64,000 bases of DNA from Putridiphycobacter sp045110285 (GCA_045110285.1 JBGCGA010000037.1:1-64000), one strand, 5' to 3'; shown: positions 50,649 to 60,568, numbered from the stretch's first letter. Numbers and translations are program-made. The notes: generated by a model not told the origin, from the sequence alone.

Positions 50649-50999
50649 ATGAAAATTCAGGTAGTAAAATCAAAAATACATAGAGTTAAGGTCACACAGG
50701 CCGACTTAAATTACATTGGAAGTATTACAATAGACGAGGCCTTAATGGAAGCCTCAAACTTAATTGAAGGTGAAAAAGTTCAAATTGTCAATGTTAACAA
50801 TGGTGAACGAATTGAAACCTATGTGATAAAAGGGGAGAGAAAGTCAGGGGTCATTTGTCTAAATGGCCCTGCCGCGCGTCGTTGTGCAGTTAACGATATC
50901 GTGATCATTATTGGGTACGGATATATGGATTTTGAAGAAGCTAAAAGCTTCAAGCCTACGCTAGCCTTTCCTGATGAAAATACCAATTTAATGCCGTGA
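50649..50999 (+). CDS. panD: aspartate 1-decarboxylase proenzyme
   Basis: PanD makes beta-alanine for pantothenate and CoA. The 116-residue proenzyme self-cleaves between G24 and S25 in NYIGSITID to give the pyruvoyl group, and the conserved GERKSGVICLNGPAAR follows. The GTG of the next gene overlaps its stop (GTGA). panC and panB are not in view. Confidence 0.96.
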   Translation: MKIQVVKSKIHRVKVTQADLNYIGSITIDEALMEASNLIEGEKVQIVNVNNGERIETYVIKGERKSGVICLNGPAARRCAVNDIVIIIGYGYMDFEEAKSFKPTLAFPDENTNLMP

Positions 51000-52042
51000 A
51001 AAAGGCAATCATTAATTTTCTAAAAGTTGGAATCCCACTAGCCATTGGGGTTTACTTAATATGGTATTTTTACAGTATCATGGACGAAGATGAAAAAACT
51101 GCTTTGTTTCAGTATGTCAAGTCAGCTAATTATTTTTGGATATTTTTGTCTTTGGTTATAGGCTTATTAAGCCATATTTCACGCGCCATACGTTGGCGCT
51201 ACATGGTGGACCCTTTGGGTAAACGAATTGGATTTTGGACTAGTTACCATGCCATAATGATAGGCTACTTTGTAAATTTATTTATTCCAAGAGCTGGAGA
51301 GGCAACACGAGCAGTTGTTTTATCAAAAACAGAAAAAGTTCCGTTTCCTAAACTCTTTGGGACTATCATTGCTGAAAGAGCAATCGATTTGTTTTTTCTT
51401 GCTATCATCTGCCTGATTACAATTTACTTTCAATATGATAATTTAGATTTGATTTTGGCTAGACTTGAAGTGTTAGACAATCAATTGGCAGGCGGACAAA
51501 TTGATGATGGATGGTCTATAAAATCGATTGTGTTTATTGTTTTGGGCATTGGTGTATTTGTTGGTGTTATATTAATGATTTTTAAACCCCTTTTGAGAAA
51601 AAAAGTAGTGGATTTATTCAAAGGATTTTTAGAGGGAGGATTGAGTATTTTTAAATCTAAAAACCCAACTGCATTTCTTTTACATTCCGTATTTATTTGG
51701 GTCATGTATGTTTGCATGTTCTCAGTTTGTTTTTTAGCATTGGAGGAAACCGCTCAAATGCCCATTGGAGGTATTTTGGCTGGATTTGTTGGCGGAACTA
51801 TTGGTTTTATTGTTGTGCAAGGTGGCATTGGAGTGTACCAAGCTTTGGTTGCATTAATTATTACAACCTATCTATATCCTGAATTTGACAAACCAATACA
51901 TAGTGTTGGGCTAGCTTTGGGATGGATTATTTGGCTAAGCCAAAATATAATGGTAATGTTATTGGGTCTAATTTCTTACTTGATCAATATCAAAAACGTA
52001 ACACTAAAAAAAGATGAGGAGCTTAACACTGTTAAAGCATAA
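50996..52042 (+). CDS. flippase-like (UPF0104 / lysylphosphatidylglycerol synthase TM) protein
   Basis: This multi-pass membrane protein of 348 residues has about eight helices. Family-like pieces are LGKRIGFWTSYHAIMIGYFVN, FIPRAGEATRAVVLSKTE and GIIAERAIDLFFLA-type residues (TIIAERAIDLFF). The family includes the lipid flippase domain of MprF and many proteins of unknown function. It starts with GTG inside the panD stop. rfaE2 overlaps its end by 29 bases. Confidence 0.85.
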   Translation: MKKAIINFLKVGIPLAIGVYLIWYFYSIMDEDEKTALFQYVKSANYFWIFLSLVIGLLSHISRAIRWRYMVDPLGKRIGFWTSYHAIMIGYFVNLFIPRAGEATRAVVLSKTEKVPFPKLFGTIIAERAIDLFFLAIICLITIYFQYDNLDLILARLEVLDNQLAGGQIDDGWSIKSIVFIVLGIGVFVGVILMIFKPLLRKKVVDLFKGFLEGGLSIFKSKNPTAFLLHSVFIWVMYVCMFSVCFLALEETAQMPIGGILAGFVGGTIGFIVVQGGIGVYQALVALIITTYLYPEFDKPIHSVGLALGWIIWLSQNIMVMLLGLISYLINIKNVTLKKDEELNTVKA

Positions 52043-52532
52043 AATTCTTCTAAGTGCTGATGAAGCAGCCTTAATGGTTGCAGAGCGACAAAAAGAAGGG
52101 AAAAAAGTTGTTTTTACCAATGGTTGCTTTGATATTCTTCATAAAGGTCACGTTCAGTATTTAGCAAATGCGGCAGATTGCGGAGATATTTTAATTGTAG
52201 CAGCTAATACTGATGCCTCAGTCCGACAGTTAAATAAAGGACAAGACAGACCAATTAATAAAGAAGGTGATAGATTGGAAATACTAGCGGCATTGTTTTT
52301 TGTAGACTATGTATTATTGTTTGATGAAGACACGCCAGAAAAGTTAATTGAGGATGTTTGTCCCGACGTATTGGTAAAAGGAGCAGACTATGATCCAAAT
52401 CAAACTGATCCAGATCATAAGCAGTATATTGTAGGTCGTGAAAAAGTGCTAGAATACGGAGGAGAAGTCAGGGCTATTGATTTAGTATCTGGCTATTCAA
52501 CTACAGGAATTGTAAACAGACTAAAAGGTTAG
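52014..52532 (+). CDS. rfaE2: heptose-1-phosphate adenylyltransferase (RfaE2/HldE C-terminal type)
   Basis: The 172-residue nucleotidyltransferase makes ADP-heptose for LPS core. The cytidylyltransferase motif FTNGCFDILHKGH holds the catalytic HxGH. PDVLVKGADY and SGYSTTGIVNR are typical of the RfaE adenylyltransferase domain. It is a stand-alone domain without the HldA kinase half, as in several Bacteroidota. The kinase is elsewhere. Its ATG lies 29 bases inside the preceding gene. Convergent with the acetyltransferase, with four bases of overlap. Confidence 0.88.
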   Translation: MRSLTLLKHKILLSADEAALMVAERQKEGKKVVFTNGCFDILHKGHVQYLANAADCGDILIVAANTDASVRQLNKGQDRPINKEGDRLEILAALFFVDYVLLFDEDTPEKLIEDVCPDVLVKGADYDPNQTDPDHKQYIVGREKVLEYGGEVRAIDLVSGYSTTGIVNRLKG

Positions 52533-53071
52533 TTTTTCTTTATTTCGTAACAAACACAATTTTCAATCCTAGCAAATTCTTTTAATCTAGGATGTTTAAA
52601 ATTTGTTTTGAAATCCATTCCAATTTTTTTCATTACTGAAATTGAAGGTTTATTTATAAGTGGGGCTGTAGCTACTATATTTCCTAATTTTAGATCTTGA
52701 AAAGCATACTCTAAACAACGCCTTGCACCCTCAGTAGCGTAACCATTTCCCCAATGAATTTCAGCCAAACGCCAGCCAATATCCGTTCCTGGTGAAAATG
52801 ATGCTTTATAATTAAAGTCATTTAATCCTACGAATCCAATAAATTCTCCAGTTTCTAGTAAATCTACAGCAAAATAACAGTACTTTTTTTCATGAAACAG
52901 GTCTTGCATCCGTGCTATAAAATCTTTTGTTTGTTGAGGTGTGGCTGGTGCTGGAAAAAATCGCATGACATTTGTATTAGCACTGATCGCGATCATTTTG
53001 TCAGAATCAGTTTCCACCCAGTTTCTGAACCCTAGGCGTTTGGATGTAAATGAGTACTTGCTATTTGTCAC
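52529..53071 (-). CDS. GNAT family N-acetyltransferase (RimJ/RimL type)
   Basis: The 180-residue cytoplasmic enzyme fits the RimJ/RimL-type GNAT pattern: TSKRLGFRNWVETDSDKMI, then GWRLAEIHWGNGYATEGARRC (acetyl-CoA pyrophosphate loop) and INKPSISVMKKIGM. The acceptor is not known; many relatives act on protein N-termini or small amines. The start is GTG, overlapping the end of the upstream exported protein by 11 bases. Confidence 0.88.
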   Translation of the reverse strand: MTNSKYSFTSKRLGFRNWVETDSDKMIAISANTNVMRFFPAPATPQQTKDFIARMQDLFHEKKYCYFAVDLLETGEFIGFVGLNDFNYKASFSPGTDIGWRLAEIHWGNGYATEGARRCLEYAFQDLKLGNIVATAPLINKPSISVMKKIGMDFKTNFKHPRLKEFARIENCVCYEIKKN

Positions 53072-53939
53072 GTTTTTTCTGTTTAAAATCCCACTGCCAA
53101 TAGAAATATGGAAAAATAGGCACTACCGATTCAATAGTCGAACTAGCATCTGGCAAAAACATGTAAAAACCAATAAATTCTGCTCGTAGCGAGTTTAAAA
53201 AGCCAAATTTATTTTTGTAAAAAGGGGCCACCCTGAATCCATACGATACTTGATACTTTCTAGGAATATTGTCAAGATAAACGAAAGTTGTACCATAGGA
53301 AGCCGTGAAATGCCATGTTAGCCATGGCTTTGGACGGTAATCAATACTAGCAGAAATATCGGGGTTAATAGTCTTACTAAAAAACGCGCCTTTGTAGTTT
53401 ATGCTGTCTTTGTTTTCAATCAATAGATTTTCAGTATATGTTAGTCCAACTGAGAAATGAAAATGTAATTTTTTTTGATTATACCACGACATATTAACTC
53501 TGTTGTACCAGCTGTTACCGCTCTGCCTTTCAACTCTTAAATTCTCTTGGTCCGATTGGTTTTGGTTGCGCCATAAATGCTGAAACATGGTTTCAAATGC
53601 TATTTCAGGTCTCCAATTATTTTGTTTCAATAATTTAAATCGAAAATTTAAACTCGGAACTGGTAGGTGAGGCTCTTGAAATAAACCTCCGATTATTGGA
53701 AGTAGATCTATTTCAGCTGTTATTTTGTCTGTAATTCCCCACCAAGCCCAACTTGGGAATGGCAAAGTAAAAGGAGATTGACAATAAACAAACTCGTTTT
53801 TCTTTAAAGTGTAAGCCGTAAATCCATCTGCTGGATGTAATAAAATATCAGTTTGCAATCCACGCAAAGTATCGTTTTCAATGGCTTTTGAAACTGAGGT
53901 ATTGACTAATAAGAAGCAAATTGACCAAATCTTTAACAT
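53061..53939 (-). CDS. exported protein, probable outer-membrane barrel, unknown function
   Basis: The 292-residue protein has a signal peptide (ends NTSVSKA). The remainder shows amphipathic beta-strand alternation and many aromatic residues, as in an outer-membrane barrel (for example WAWWGITDKITAEIDLLPIIGG, WRPEIAFETMFQHLW, KLHFHFSVGLTY). I recognise no family. It lies between manC and an acetyltransferase on the same strand. Confidence 0.65.
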   Translation of the reverse strand: MLKIWSICFLLVNTSVSKAIENDTLRGLQTDILLHPADGFTAYTLKKNEFVYCQSPFTLPFPSWAWWGITDKITAEIDLLPIIGGLFQEPHLPVPSLNFRFKLLKQNNWRPEIAFETMFQHLWRNQNQSDQENLRVERQSGNSWYNRVNMSWYNQKKLHFHFSVGLTYTENLLIENKDSINYKGAFFSKTINPDISASIDYRPKPWLTWHFTASYGTTFVYLDNIPRKYQVSYGFRVAPFYKNKFGFLNSLRAEFIGFYMFLPDASSTIESVVPIFPYFYWQWDFKQKKRDK

Positions 53940-53979
53940 ACCACTTTCGATAAAGATAAATGTTTAGCACATACAATCC

Positions 53980-55062
53980 TTAAAACTTTTCAGGACTTTT
54001 TGTTTTCATCTCTTTTAAGTAGCCCTTAATCTTTTGCTCATCTTCTTGCTTTACAATCATTAAAACGCCATCAGATTCAACAACAATATGATCTTTTAAC
54101 CCTTGAATTAAGGCCAGTTTATTTTCTGGTAATTTAACAATGCAATTTTCGGTTTCAAACATAAAAGCACCCGCACCTTGCACGGCATTTCCTTCTACAT
54201 CTTTATCAAGGTGAGCGTACAAACTACCCCATGTTCCTAAGTCCGACCAACCAAAGTTAGCCAAAACAACATACACATTTTTGGCATTCTCTAAAATGGC
54301 AAAATCAATTGAAATGTCTTCGCAAGCTTCAAAGGCTGTATTAATAAATGCTTGCTCATTTGGCGTATTATAGTCGGCTCCTTTTGTGCAAAACAAACTA
54401 TTTAGTTCAGGCTTAAATTTCTCAAACGCTTTTATTATCGTGGAGGCCTTCCAAATAAAAATGCCAGAATTCCAATAGTAGTCGCCGCTTTTCACAAAAA
54501 TTTCTGCCAGTTCTCTATTGGGTTTTTCTGTAAACTGTTTTACTTTTTTGATGTCTCCCATCATCAAATCACTATCATTGTCGAATTGAATGTAACCGTA
54601 TCCTGTGTCAGGGCGAGAAGGTTTAATACCAAGAGTCACTAAAGTATCTTCAGATTCGGACCTATCAAGTGCCTTATTAATGATTTGAACGAATTTTTCT
54701 TCTTTCAAAATTAAGTGGTCAGATGGGGCTACAATCAGATTAGCTTCTGAGTTTAAATTGTAAATTTTATGAGCGGCGTAGGCAATGCAAGGCGCTGTAT
54801 TTTTACGCATAGGTTCAGTTAGTACTTGCGCTTCATTAATGTCTAATTGCTCCAAAACTAAATTTTTGTATCTTGTATTGGTGACAATATATATCTGGTC
54901 AGCCGGCACTACTTTTTTTAAACGACTGAATGTCATTTGAATCAAAGATTCTCCTGTTCCTAAAACATCTAAAAATTGCTTTGGGTATGACTCTTTGCTC
55001 ATGGGCCAAAATCTGCTCCCAATTCCACCCGCCATTATAATGGCGTAATTATGCTTGTTCAT
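53980..55062 (-). CDS. manC: mannose-1-phosphate guanylyltransferase
   Basis: ManC makes GDP-mannose from mannose 1-phosphate and GTP. The 360-residue enzyme has the nucleotide motif MAGGIGSRFWPMSKE, then PKQFLDVLG, FTEKPNRELA and WNSGIFIWKA. It has no PMI half, so it is the single-domain form. With gmd and fcl in this window it completes a route from mannose 1-phosphate to GDP-fucose. It overlaps the SprT-like gene by 14 bases. Confidence 0.95.
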   Translation of the reverse strand: MNKHNYAIIMAGGIGSRFWPMSKESYPKQFLDVLGTGESLIQMTFSRLKKVVPADQIYIVTNTRYKNLVLEQLDINEAQVLTEPMRKNTAPCIAYAAHKIYNLNSEANLIVAPSDHLILKEEKFVQIINKALDRSESEDTLVTLGIKPSRPDTGYGYIQFDNDSDLMMGDIKKVKQFTEKPNRELAEIFVKSGDYYWNSGIFIWKASTIIKAFEKFKPELNSLFCTKGADYNTPNEQAFINTAFEACEDISIDFAILENAKNVYVVLANFGWSDLGTWGSLYAHLDKDVEGNAVQGAGAFMFETENCIVKLPENKLALIQGLKDHIVVESDGVLMIVKQEDEQKIKGYLKEMKTKSPEKF

Positions 55063-55675
55063 TTAATTGTTCTTGTATTTCTGCAACACCTAAAACTCGG
55101 TATTGTCTGTTATTGGTAATATTCCTGCAAAGATAGTACTTTCTTAATTTCTTACCTTTTTCAAATTTTAGATTATTTAGTATGAATTTGTCGCCCAATT
55201 TTAAATGCTCGACTCTCAAATGTTGTTCTTTATCATAACGTTTTAAAACGCGATAAAGTGCATCATCTGTACACGAAGAAGCCTTAGCTTTTTTTAAATA
55301 ATTGTTTAAAGCCAATGTTACATCTGTTGGTAAGATTTTTAACTGTAAAATAGGTTGAAATAATTCAGCAAAACTTTTTTGCCATTCAATACCATGAGGT
55401 TTGATTCTTTTTCCGAAATCTTCAAACGCTTTTAAATGTGCAAATTCATGTACAGTTGTGACCAAAAATGCGTATTCATTTAAGTCGCCATTGACTGATA
55501 TTCGGTGACCTTTTCCATCATGTGGCATTCTATAGTCTCCCAATTTGGTTTTGCGTTTAGCAGAAATTTTAAAGTGGGTTTTACAACTAATAATTAAGCC
55601 AGCTATATAGTTTTCGGTGCCAGTTGGCAAAAACTTTTCCAAGGTAGAAATGTATTTTTCTTTTTGGCTAATCAT
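55049..55675 (-). CDS. SprT-like domain protein
   Basis: The 208-residue protein carries the zinc-metallopeptidase motif TTVHEFAHLKAFEDF (HExxH in the form HEFAH) and a third histidine in KPHGIEWQKSF. The family includes SprT and eukaryotic Spartan, a protease for DNA-protein crosslinks; the bacterial role is unclear. It is the first gene of the manC unit. The start is ATG, divergent from dnaG. Confidence 0.88.
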   Translation of the reverse strand: MISQKEKYISTLEKFLPTGTENYIAGLIISCKTHFKISAKRKTKLGDYRMPHDGKGHRISVNGDLNEYAFLVTTVHEFAHLKAFEDFGKRIKPHGIEWQKSFAELFQPILQLKILPTDVTLALNNYLKKAKASSCTDDALYRVLKRYDKEQHLRVEHLKLGDKFILNNLKFEKGKKLRKYYLCRNITNNRQYRVLGVAEIQEQLNEQA

Positions 55676-55802
55676 TCTTCACAAATATATGGTATTTGCT
55701 ACATGGTGTAAATAAAATGAAGTGAATTAGTCATAAAAAAGAATGTAATCAACCCATCTTCCTCAAATTCTCATAAATTTGTTAGTGCATTAAAATACGC
55801 TA

Positions 55803-57833
55803 ATGATTCCAAAGTCAACCATTGATGAAATTTTCCAAACTGCTCGTGTTGAGGAGGTGATTGGTGATTTTGTGCAAATGAAAAAGGCAGGATCTAATTT
55901 TAAAGCAAAATCGCCATTTACCGACGAAAAGACACCTTCTTTCATGATTTCGCCCGCTAAGCAAATCTGGAAATGTTTTAGTACGAGTAAAGGCGGAAAT
56001 GTGGTGTCATTCTTAATGGAACATGAGCATTTTACTTATGTCGAGGCCTTAAAATGGTTGGCGAATAAGTATGGAATTGAAATAAAAGAGGATCGAGAAA
56101 GAACCCCAGAAGAAATTGCACAAATTTCTGAAAGAGAAAATCTATCCATTATCAATGAATTTGCTGCAAAACATTTTTCAGATAATTTATATAACAATGA
56201 AACTGGTCGGGCAATAGGATTGTCCTATTTTACAAATCGTGGATTTCGAGAAGATATCATCAAGAAATTCAATTTGGGTTACTGCCTCGAAACAAGTAAT
56301 GCATTAACCGATTCAGCCCTTAAGAAAGGTTATAAATTGGAGTTTCTTCAAAAGTCGGGTCTCACAAAAACTAAAGACGGCAGAAACTTTGATTTTTTTA
56401 GAGGTAGGGTCATGTTTCCAATTCATTCGGTAGCTGGAAAAGTGCTTGGCTTTGGAGGAAGAACATTAAAAGCAGACAAAAAGATTGCTAAATATTTTAA
56501 TTCGCCAGAGAGCGAATTGTATAATAAAAGTAAAATCCTCTACGGCCTCTATTTTGCCAAAAATAGAATTATTAAAAATGATAATTGTTATCTGGTTGAA
56601 GGGTATACTGATGTGATTTCAATGCACCAGTCAGGTGTAGAGAATGTTGTAGCCTCTTCAGGTACTTCGTTAACTGTTGGTCAAATAAACTTAATTAAGC
56701 GATATTCTGATAACATTACTATTTTGTATGATGGCGACAATGCAGGAATAAAGGCTAGCTTTAGAGGGATTGATATGATTTTGGAGCAGGGAATGAACGT
56801 AAAAGTTGTTTTGTTTCCTGACGGAGAAGACCCTGATTCCTATGCTAAGAACAATTCGGATGAAGTTTTAAAGCATTATATTGAAAAAAACGCCAAGGAT
56901 TTTATTGTTTTCAAGTCTGACATGTTAAGTGCTGAAGCTAAAGGCGACCCGCTGAAAAAGGCACAGTTAATCCGTGATATTGTTTCTTCAATTGCTTTAA
57001 TACCTGATAGGATTAAACAGCAAGTCTACACACGTGAATGTGCCAATATATTTGATATTGATGAAAGTATTTTAGTTGATGAATTGGTAAAATTGGTGCG
57101 AAAAAAGCAGCAAGACGACCAAAAGCGAGCTAGTTTTAAAAAACCGCAAGCCAGTTTAGGGAGCAGTTTAGGTAGTGATGAACCACCACCTGAAGCTCTG
57201 ATCCCGCCAGAATATCGAACTGGAGAACCTACAGCACCAGTTATTGCAAAACCATTTTTTGATAATTTGTATTATCAGGAAAGGGATATTATCAGGCTTT
57301 TGTTGAACTATGGCACATTTTCGGTAAAAACTAAACATATTGAGTACGACGAAGCAGAAAACGAAAAAGTAGTAGATACTGAAGTTAGTGTGATTGAATT
57401 AGTAGTTCATGAGTTGGAAAAAGACGAGCTATTGATTGAACACAAAGAACTAAAGCCCATTTATGATTTGTATAAAGAAGGGTTGGTGGACAATAAGTTT
57501 CTAGAAGCTAAAGATTTTACTCAGCATCACGACATTGAAATTTCTAAACGGGCAGTTGATATTTTAACTGAAAAAAATGAATTGAGCCCAGAATGGGCTA
57601 CCCAAAAGGTGAAAATAAAACGAGAAATTGATTTATTGGATAGAGCTGTAATGGAAGCGATTTATTCTTTTAAATCAGCAAAAGTTGTATTCGAAATCAA
57701 TAACATTCAAACTGAAATGAAATCAATTGATTCTCTAGATATTAATACATTTGCTCAGCTGATTGCAAGGCAAACACAATTGGATAAAGTTAAAATGGCC
57801 CTATCCGAAAAATTGGGGAGAAGAATAATATAA
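55803..57833 (+). CDS. dnaG: DNA primase with degenerate zinc finger
   Basis: DnaG lays RNA primers at the fork. The 676-residue protein has the usual order: N-terminal CHC2-type region (about 1-100), Toprim catalytic domain (about 255-345; YLVEGYTDVISMHQSG, with ILYDGDNAG) and a C-terminal helicase-interaction part. The zinc region reads KSPFTDEKTPSF and WKCFSTSKGG. Of the usual C, H, C, C ligands, S37, T40 and T61 replace three, and only C58 stays. Other Bacteroidota, as I recall, have similar zinc-less forms. It is the first of a tight six-gene run. Confidence 0.95.
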   Translation: MIPKSTIDEIFQTARVEEVIGDFVQMKKAGSNFKAKSPFTDEKTPSFMISPAKQIWKCFSTSKGGNVVSFLMEHEHFTYVEALKWLANKYGIEIKEDRERTPEEIAQISERENLSIINEFAAKHFSDNLYNNETGRAIGLSYFTNRGFREDIIKKFNLGYCLETSNALTDSALKKGYKLEFLQKSGLTKTKDGRNFDFFRGRVMFPIHSVAGKVLGFGGRTLKADKKIAKYFNSPESELYNKSKILYGLYFAKNRIIKNDNCYLVEGYTDVISMHQSGVENVVASSGTSLTVGQINLIKRYSDNITILYDGDNAGIKASFRGIDMILEQGMNVKVVLFPDGEDPDSYAKNNSDEVLKHYIEKNAKDFIVFKSDMLSAEAKGDPLKKAQLIRDIVSSIALIPDRIKQQVYTRECANIFDIDESILVDELVKLVRKKQQDDQKRASFKKPQASLGSSLGSDEPPPEALIPPEYRTGEPTAPVIAKPFFDNLYYQERDIIRLLLNYGTFSVKTKHIEYDEAENEKVVDTEVSVIELVVHELEKDELLIEHKELKPIYDLYKEGLVDNKFLEAKDFTQHHDIEISKRAVDILTEKNELSPEWATQKVKIKREIDLLDRAVMEAIYSFKSAKVVFEINNIQTEMKSIDSLDINTFAQLIARQTQLDKVKMALSEKLGRRII

Positions 57834-57836
57834 ATT

Positions 57837-58997
57837 ATGGATTTTTGGAATGACTTTTTAAATTTTGCACTTATTGATACCCGTTTGTATAGCGGAGAAG
57901 GTGCTGAAAAAATTGTTACGAAAGGCTTTATTTTTTCTCCAATTAATATCATTGTTTTTGCTGCTATTTTTTTAATTGCCAAGGTGCTAATTAAATACAC
58001 TAAACGTTATTTTAAATTTTTAGATTTAGATAGTAAGCATTTAACCATTGAAGGACGTGAGTTTGCACTCTGGAAACTCATCAAACAGGTTATTTACTTT
58101 TTTGCGATTTATGCCGCATTTCAAAGTTTAAATATTAACAATAATAGTATTGACTTTGCAAATGTGCTTACTTTTGAGTTGGTTAGAATTGGTACTTTTC
58201 ATTTAGCTATTTATCATATTTTCCTGATTGCTCTTGTTCTGTTTATTGCCAGAATACTAATCAATTTTATTAAACTTTATTTATTAAAAAGAGTAAGTAA
58301 ACGTGCACATATTGACCAAGGCACTGAATTCGTAATCATTCAATTGGCTAAATATATTATTTATACAGTTGCCATTATAGTGCTTCTTCAAAGTTTTGGT
58401 TTGAGTATGAGTTTGTTACTTGGAGGTTCTGCTGCGTTTTTGGTTGCAGTAGGATTGGGAATGCAAGATATTTTCAAAGACTTCCTGTCAGGGTTATTAT
58501 TACTTTTTGAAGGGTCGAATAAAGTAGGCGATATTGTTGAGATTAAAAATCATAATGGAGAAGCTAATTTTATTGCCCGAATTAAACAAATCAACCTACG
58601 GACAACCAAAGTTGAAACAAGAGATAGTAAAACACTCATAGTACCTAACTCCACTTTGACGCATCAAAGTGTTAATAACTGGAGTTTTAATACGTCAATA
58701 ATAAGATTTCAGATTCCGCTTGTGATTCACTACAATGCAGATATTGATTTAGCGAAAGAACTCTTGGTTCAATGTGCTTTAGCGCATCCAAGAGTTAAAA
58801 ATACACAGCCACCTTTTGTCAGACTAATGAATTTTGGAAAAAATGGTTTAGAGCTTGATTTAGTATTTTGGGCAGAGCAAAATTTTTATATCGATATTTA
58901 TAAATCTGAAATCAGATTTGCTATTGAACGAGAATTCAGGAAGCATAATATCGCCTTCCCTTATCCGCAAACAGATGTACATATTAAAAGAGATTAA
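57837..58997 (+). CDS. mechanosensitive channel of the MscS family
   Basis: This inner-membrane channel of 386 residues releases solutes on hypo-osmotic shock. Several helices precede the MscS core (LLLGGSAAFLVAVGLGMQDIFKDFLSGLLL, seen as VAVGLGMQDIFKD), the pore-lining helix with glycine and alanine, then VGDIVEI and the beta domain TLIVPNSTLTHQ. It starts three bases after dnaG. The N-terminal part has additional helices beyond E. coli MscS. Confidence 0.92.
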   Translation: MDFWNDFLNFALIDTRLYSGEGAEKIVTKGFIFSPINIIVFAAIFLIAKVLIKYTKRYFKFLDLDSKHLTIEGREFALWKLIKQVIYFFAIYAAFQSLNINNNSIDFANVLTFELVRIGTFHLAIYHIFLIALVLFIARILINFIKLYLLKRVSKRAHIDQGTEFVIIQLAKYIIYTVAIIVLLQSFGLSMSLLLGGSAAFLVAVGLGMQDIFKDFLSGLLLLFEGSNKVGDIVEIKNHNGEANFIARIKQINLRTTKVETRDSKTLIVPNSTLTHQSVNNWSFNTSIIRFQIPLVIHYNADIDLAKELLVQCALAHPRVKNTQPPFVRLMNFGKNGLELDLVFWAEQNFYIDIYKSEIRFAIEREFRKHNIAFPYPQTDVHIKRD

Positions 58998-59002
58998 ATA
59001 TT

Positions 59003-60565
59003 ATGGTTAGAAATGTATTCATTTTTTTAGCAATTGCAATAGCTGCCGGAATTACATTACTAGGTCAATTGGTAAGTTTTAATTATTACTATTGGTTTAT
59101 TTTATTTGGACCGCTCATTTTAGTTGGGTTTTATGATATAATTCAAACAAAACATGCCATTTTGAAGAACTTTCCTGTAATTGGGCATCTCAGATATATT
59201 TTAGAGTCCATTTCACCAGAAATTCAGCAGTATTTTGTAGAGCGAAGAACGGATGGATCGCCAATTGATAAAAATAGAAGAGCAATAATCTATCAACGAG
59301 CAAAAAACTTGGGGGCAACTCACCCTTTCGGAACTGAAAACAATATTACCGGAGAAGGATACGAATTTATTGTACAATCTCTGTACCCAGCTCCAGTGCC
59401 ACATGACGAGCCGAGAATTCAAATTGGCGGAAGTGAATGTTCACAGCCTTACAGCTGTTCCCTGTATAATATTTCTGCCATGAGTTATGGGTCGCTCAGT
59501 AAAAATGCGGTAATGGCTATGAACAATGGGGCAAAAAAAGGAAATTTTTATCATAATACTGGCGAGGGAGGTGTTTCACCTTTTCATTTGCAAGGTGGGG
59601 ACTTATGTTGGCAGATAGGAACTGGCTATTTTGGTTGCAGAAATGAAGATGGCACTTTTTCGGAAGAAAATTTTATTGTGAGTGCCACAAAACCAGAGGT
59701 AAAATTAATTGAAGTTAAACTATCACAGGGAGCAAAACCAGGTCACGGCGGGGTATTGCCAGGGATAAAAAACACCCCAGAAATAGCAAAAATTAGGGGT
59801 ATTAAACCTCATACAACTGTATTGTCTCCTCCAGGGCATAGTGCTTTTAATTCTCCAGAAGGACTACTGAAATTTGTTCAGCGGTTGAGAGAAATTTCAG
59901 GTGGAAAACCAACAGGATTTAAATTATGTGTTGGAAACCCAGAAGAATTTGAAATGATTTGTAAAGCCATGACCGCTACAAATATTTACCCCGACTTTAT
60001 TTCTGTAGATGGTGCAGAAGGAGGAACAGGTGCGGCACCACTAGAGTTTGCTAATCACGTCGGTTTGCCACTAGATGTAGGATTAGTTTTAGTAGATGAA
60101 TTATTGAAGAAATATAATATTCGTGAGAAGATAAAAATTAATGCTGCTGGAAAAATATTTACAGGGTTTGGTATGATAAAAGCATTGGCGCTTGGCGCAG
60201 ATTTTTGCAGTTCGGCCAGAGCTATGATGCTTAGCGTTGGTTGTATTCATGCACAAGTTTGTAACACAAATACATGTCCAACAGGGGTAGCCACCCAAAA
60301 CCCAAAATTAATGAAAGGTTTAAATGTACCTGATAAGTCAGAAAGAGTATATAATTTCCATAAAAATACAATTCATGCGTTTATTGAGCTCATGTGTGCA
60401 ACTGGCGCAAAAGTGCCCAGTGAAATTAAACGGGCGAGTGTAATGAGAATGGCTGAAGACGGTGATGTGCACAATATGGATGAAATTGTTAACCATTGGA
60501 ATATCAAGAAAAAAGTAGTTGATGGTGTGCCAGTGACTGCAAATTTAGGGAACGGAAATTTTTAA
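59003..60565 (+). CDS. FMN-binding glutamate synthase-like protein
   Basis: The 520-residue protein has an N-terminal membrane segment (about 5-50) and then the central FMN/Fe-S domain of glutamate synthase. GEGGVSPFHLQGG, KLSQGAKPGHGG and SVDGAEGGTGAAP bind FMN and substrate; GCIHAQVCNTNTCPTGVATQ has the C-x5-C-x4-C pattern of the 3Fe-4S cluster. No amidotransferase half or small subunit is present. The family is called FMN-binding glutamate synthase family; true glutamate synthesis is not shown. Five bases separate it from the MscS gene. Confidence 0.9.
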   Translation: MVRNVFIFLAIAIAAGITLLGQLVSFNYYYWFILFGPLILVGFYDIIQTKHAILKNFPVIGHLRYILESISPEIQQYFVERRTDGSPIDKNRRAIIYQRAKNLGATHPFGTENNITGEGYEFIVQSLYPAPVPHDEPRIQIGGSECSQPYSCSLYNISAMSYGSLSKNAVMAMNNGAKKGNFYHNTGEGGVSPFHLQGGDLCWQIGTGYFGCRNEDGTFSEENFIVSATKPEVKLIEVKLSQGAKPGHGGVLPGIKNTPEIAKIRGIKPHTTVLSPPGHSAFNSPEGLLKFVQRLREISGGKPTGFKLCVGNPEEFEMICKAMTATNIYPDFISVDGAEGGTGAAPLEFANHVGLPLDVGLVLVDELLKKYNIREKIKINAAGKIFTGFGMIKALALGADFCSSARAMMLSVGCIHAQVCNTNTCPTGVATQNPKLMKGLNVPDKSERVYNFHKNTIHAFIELMCATGAKVPSEIKRASVMRMAEDGDVHNMDEIVNHWNIKKKVVDGVPVTANLGNGNF

Positions 60566-60568
60566 TGG

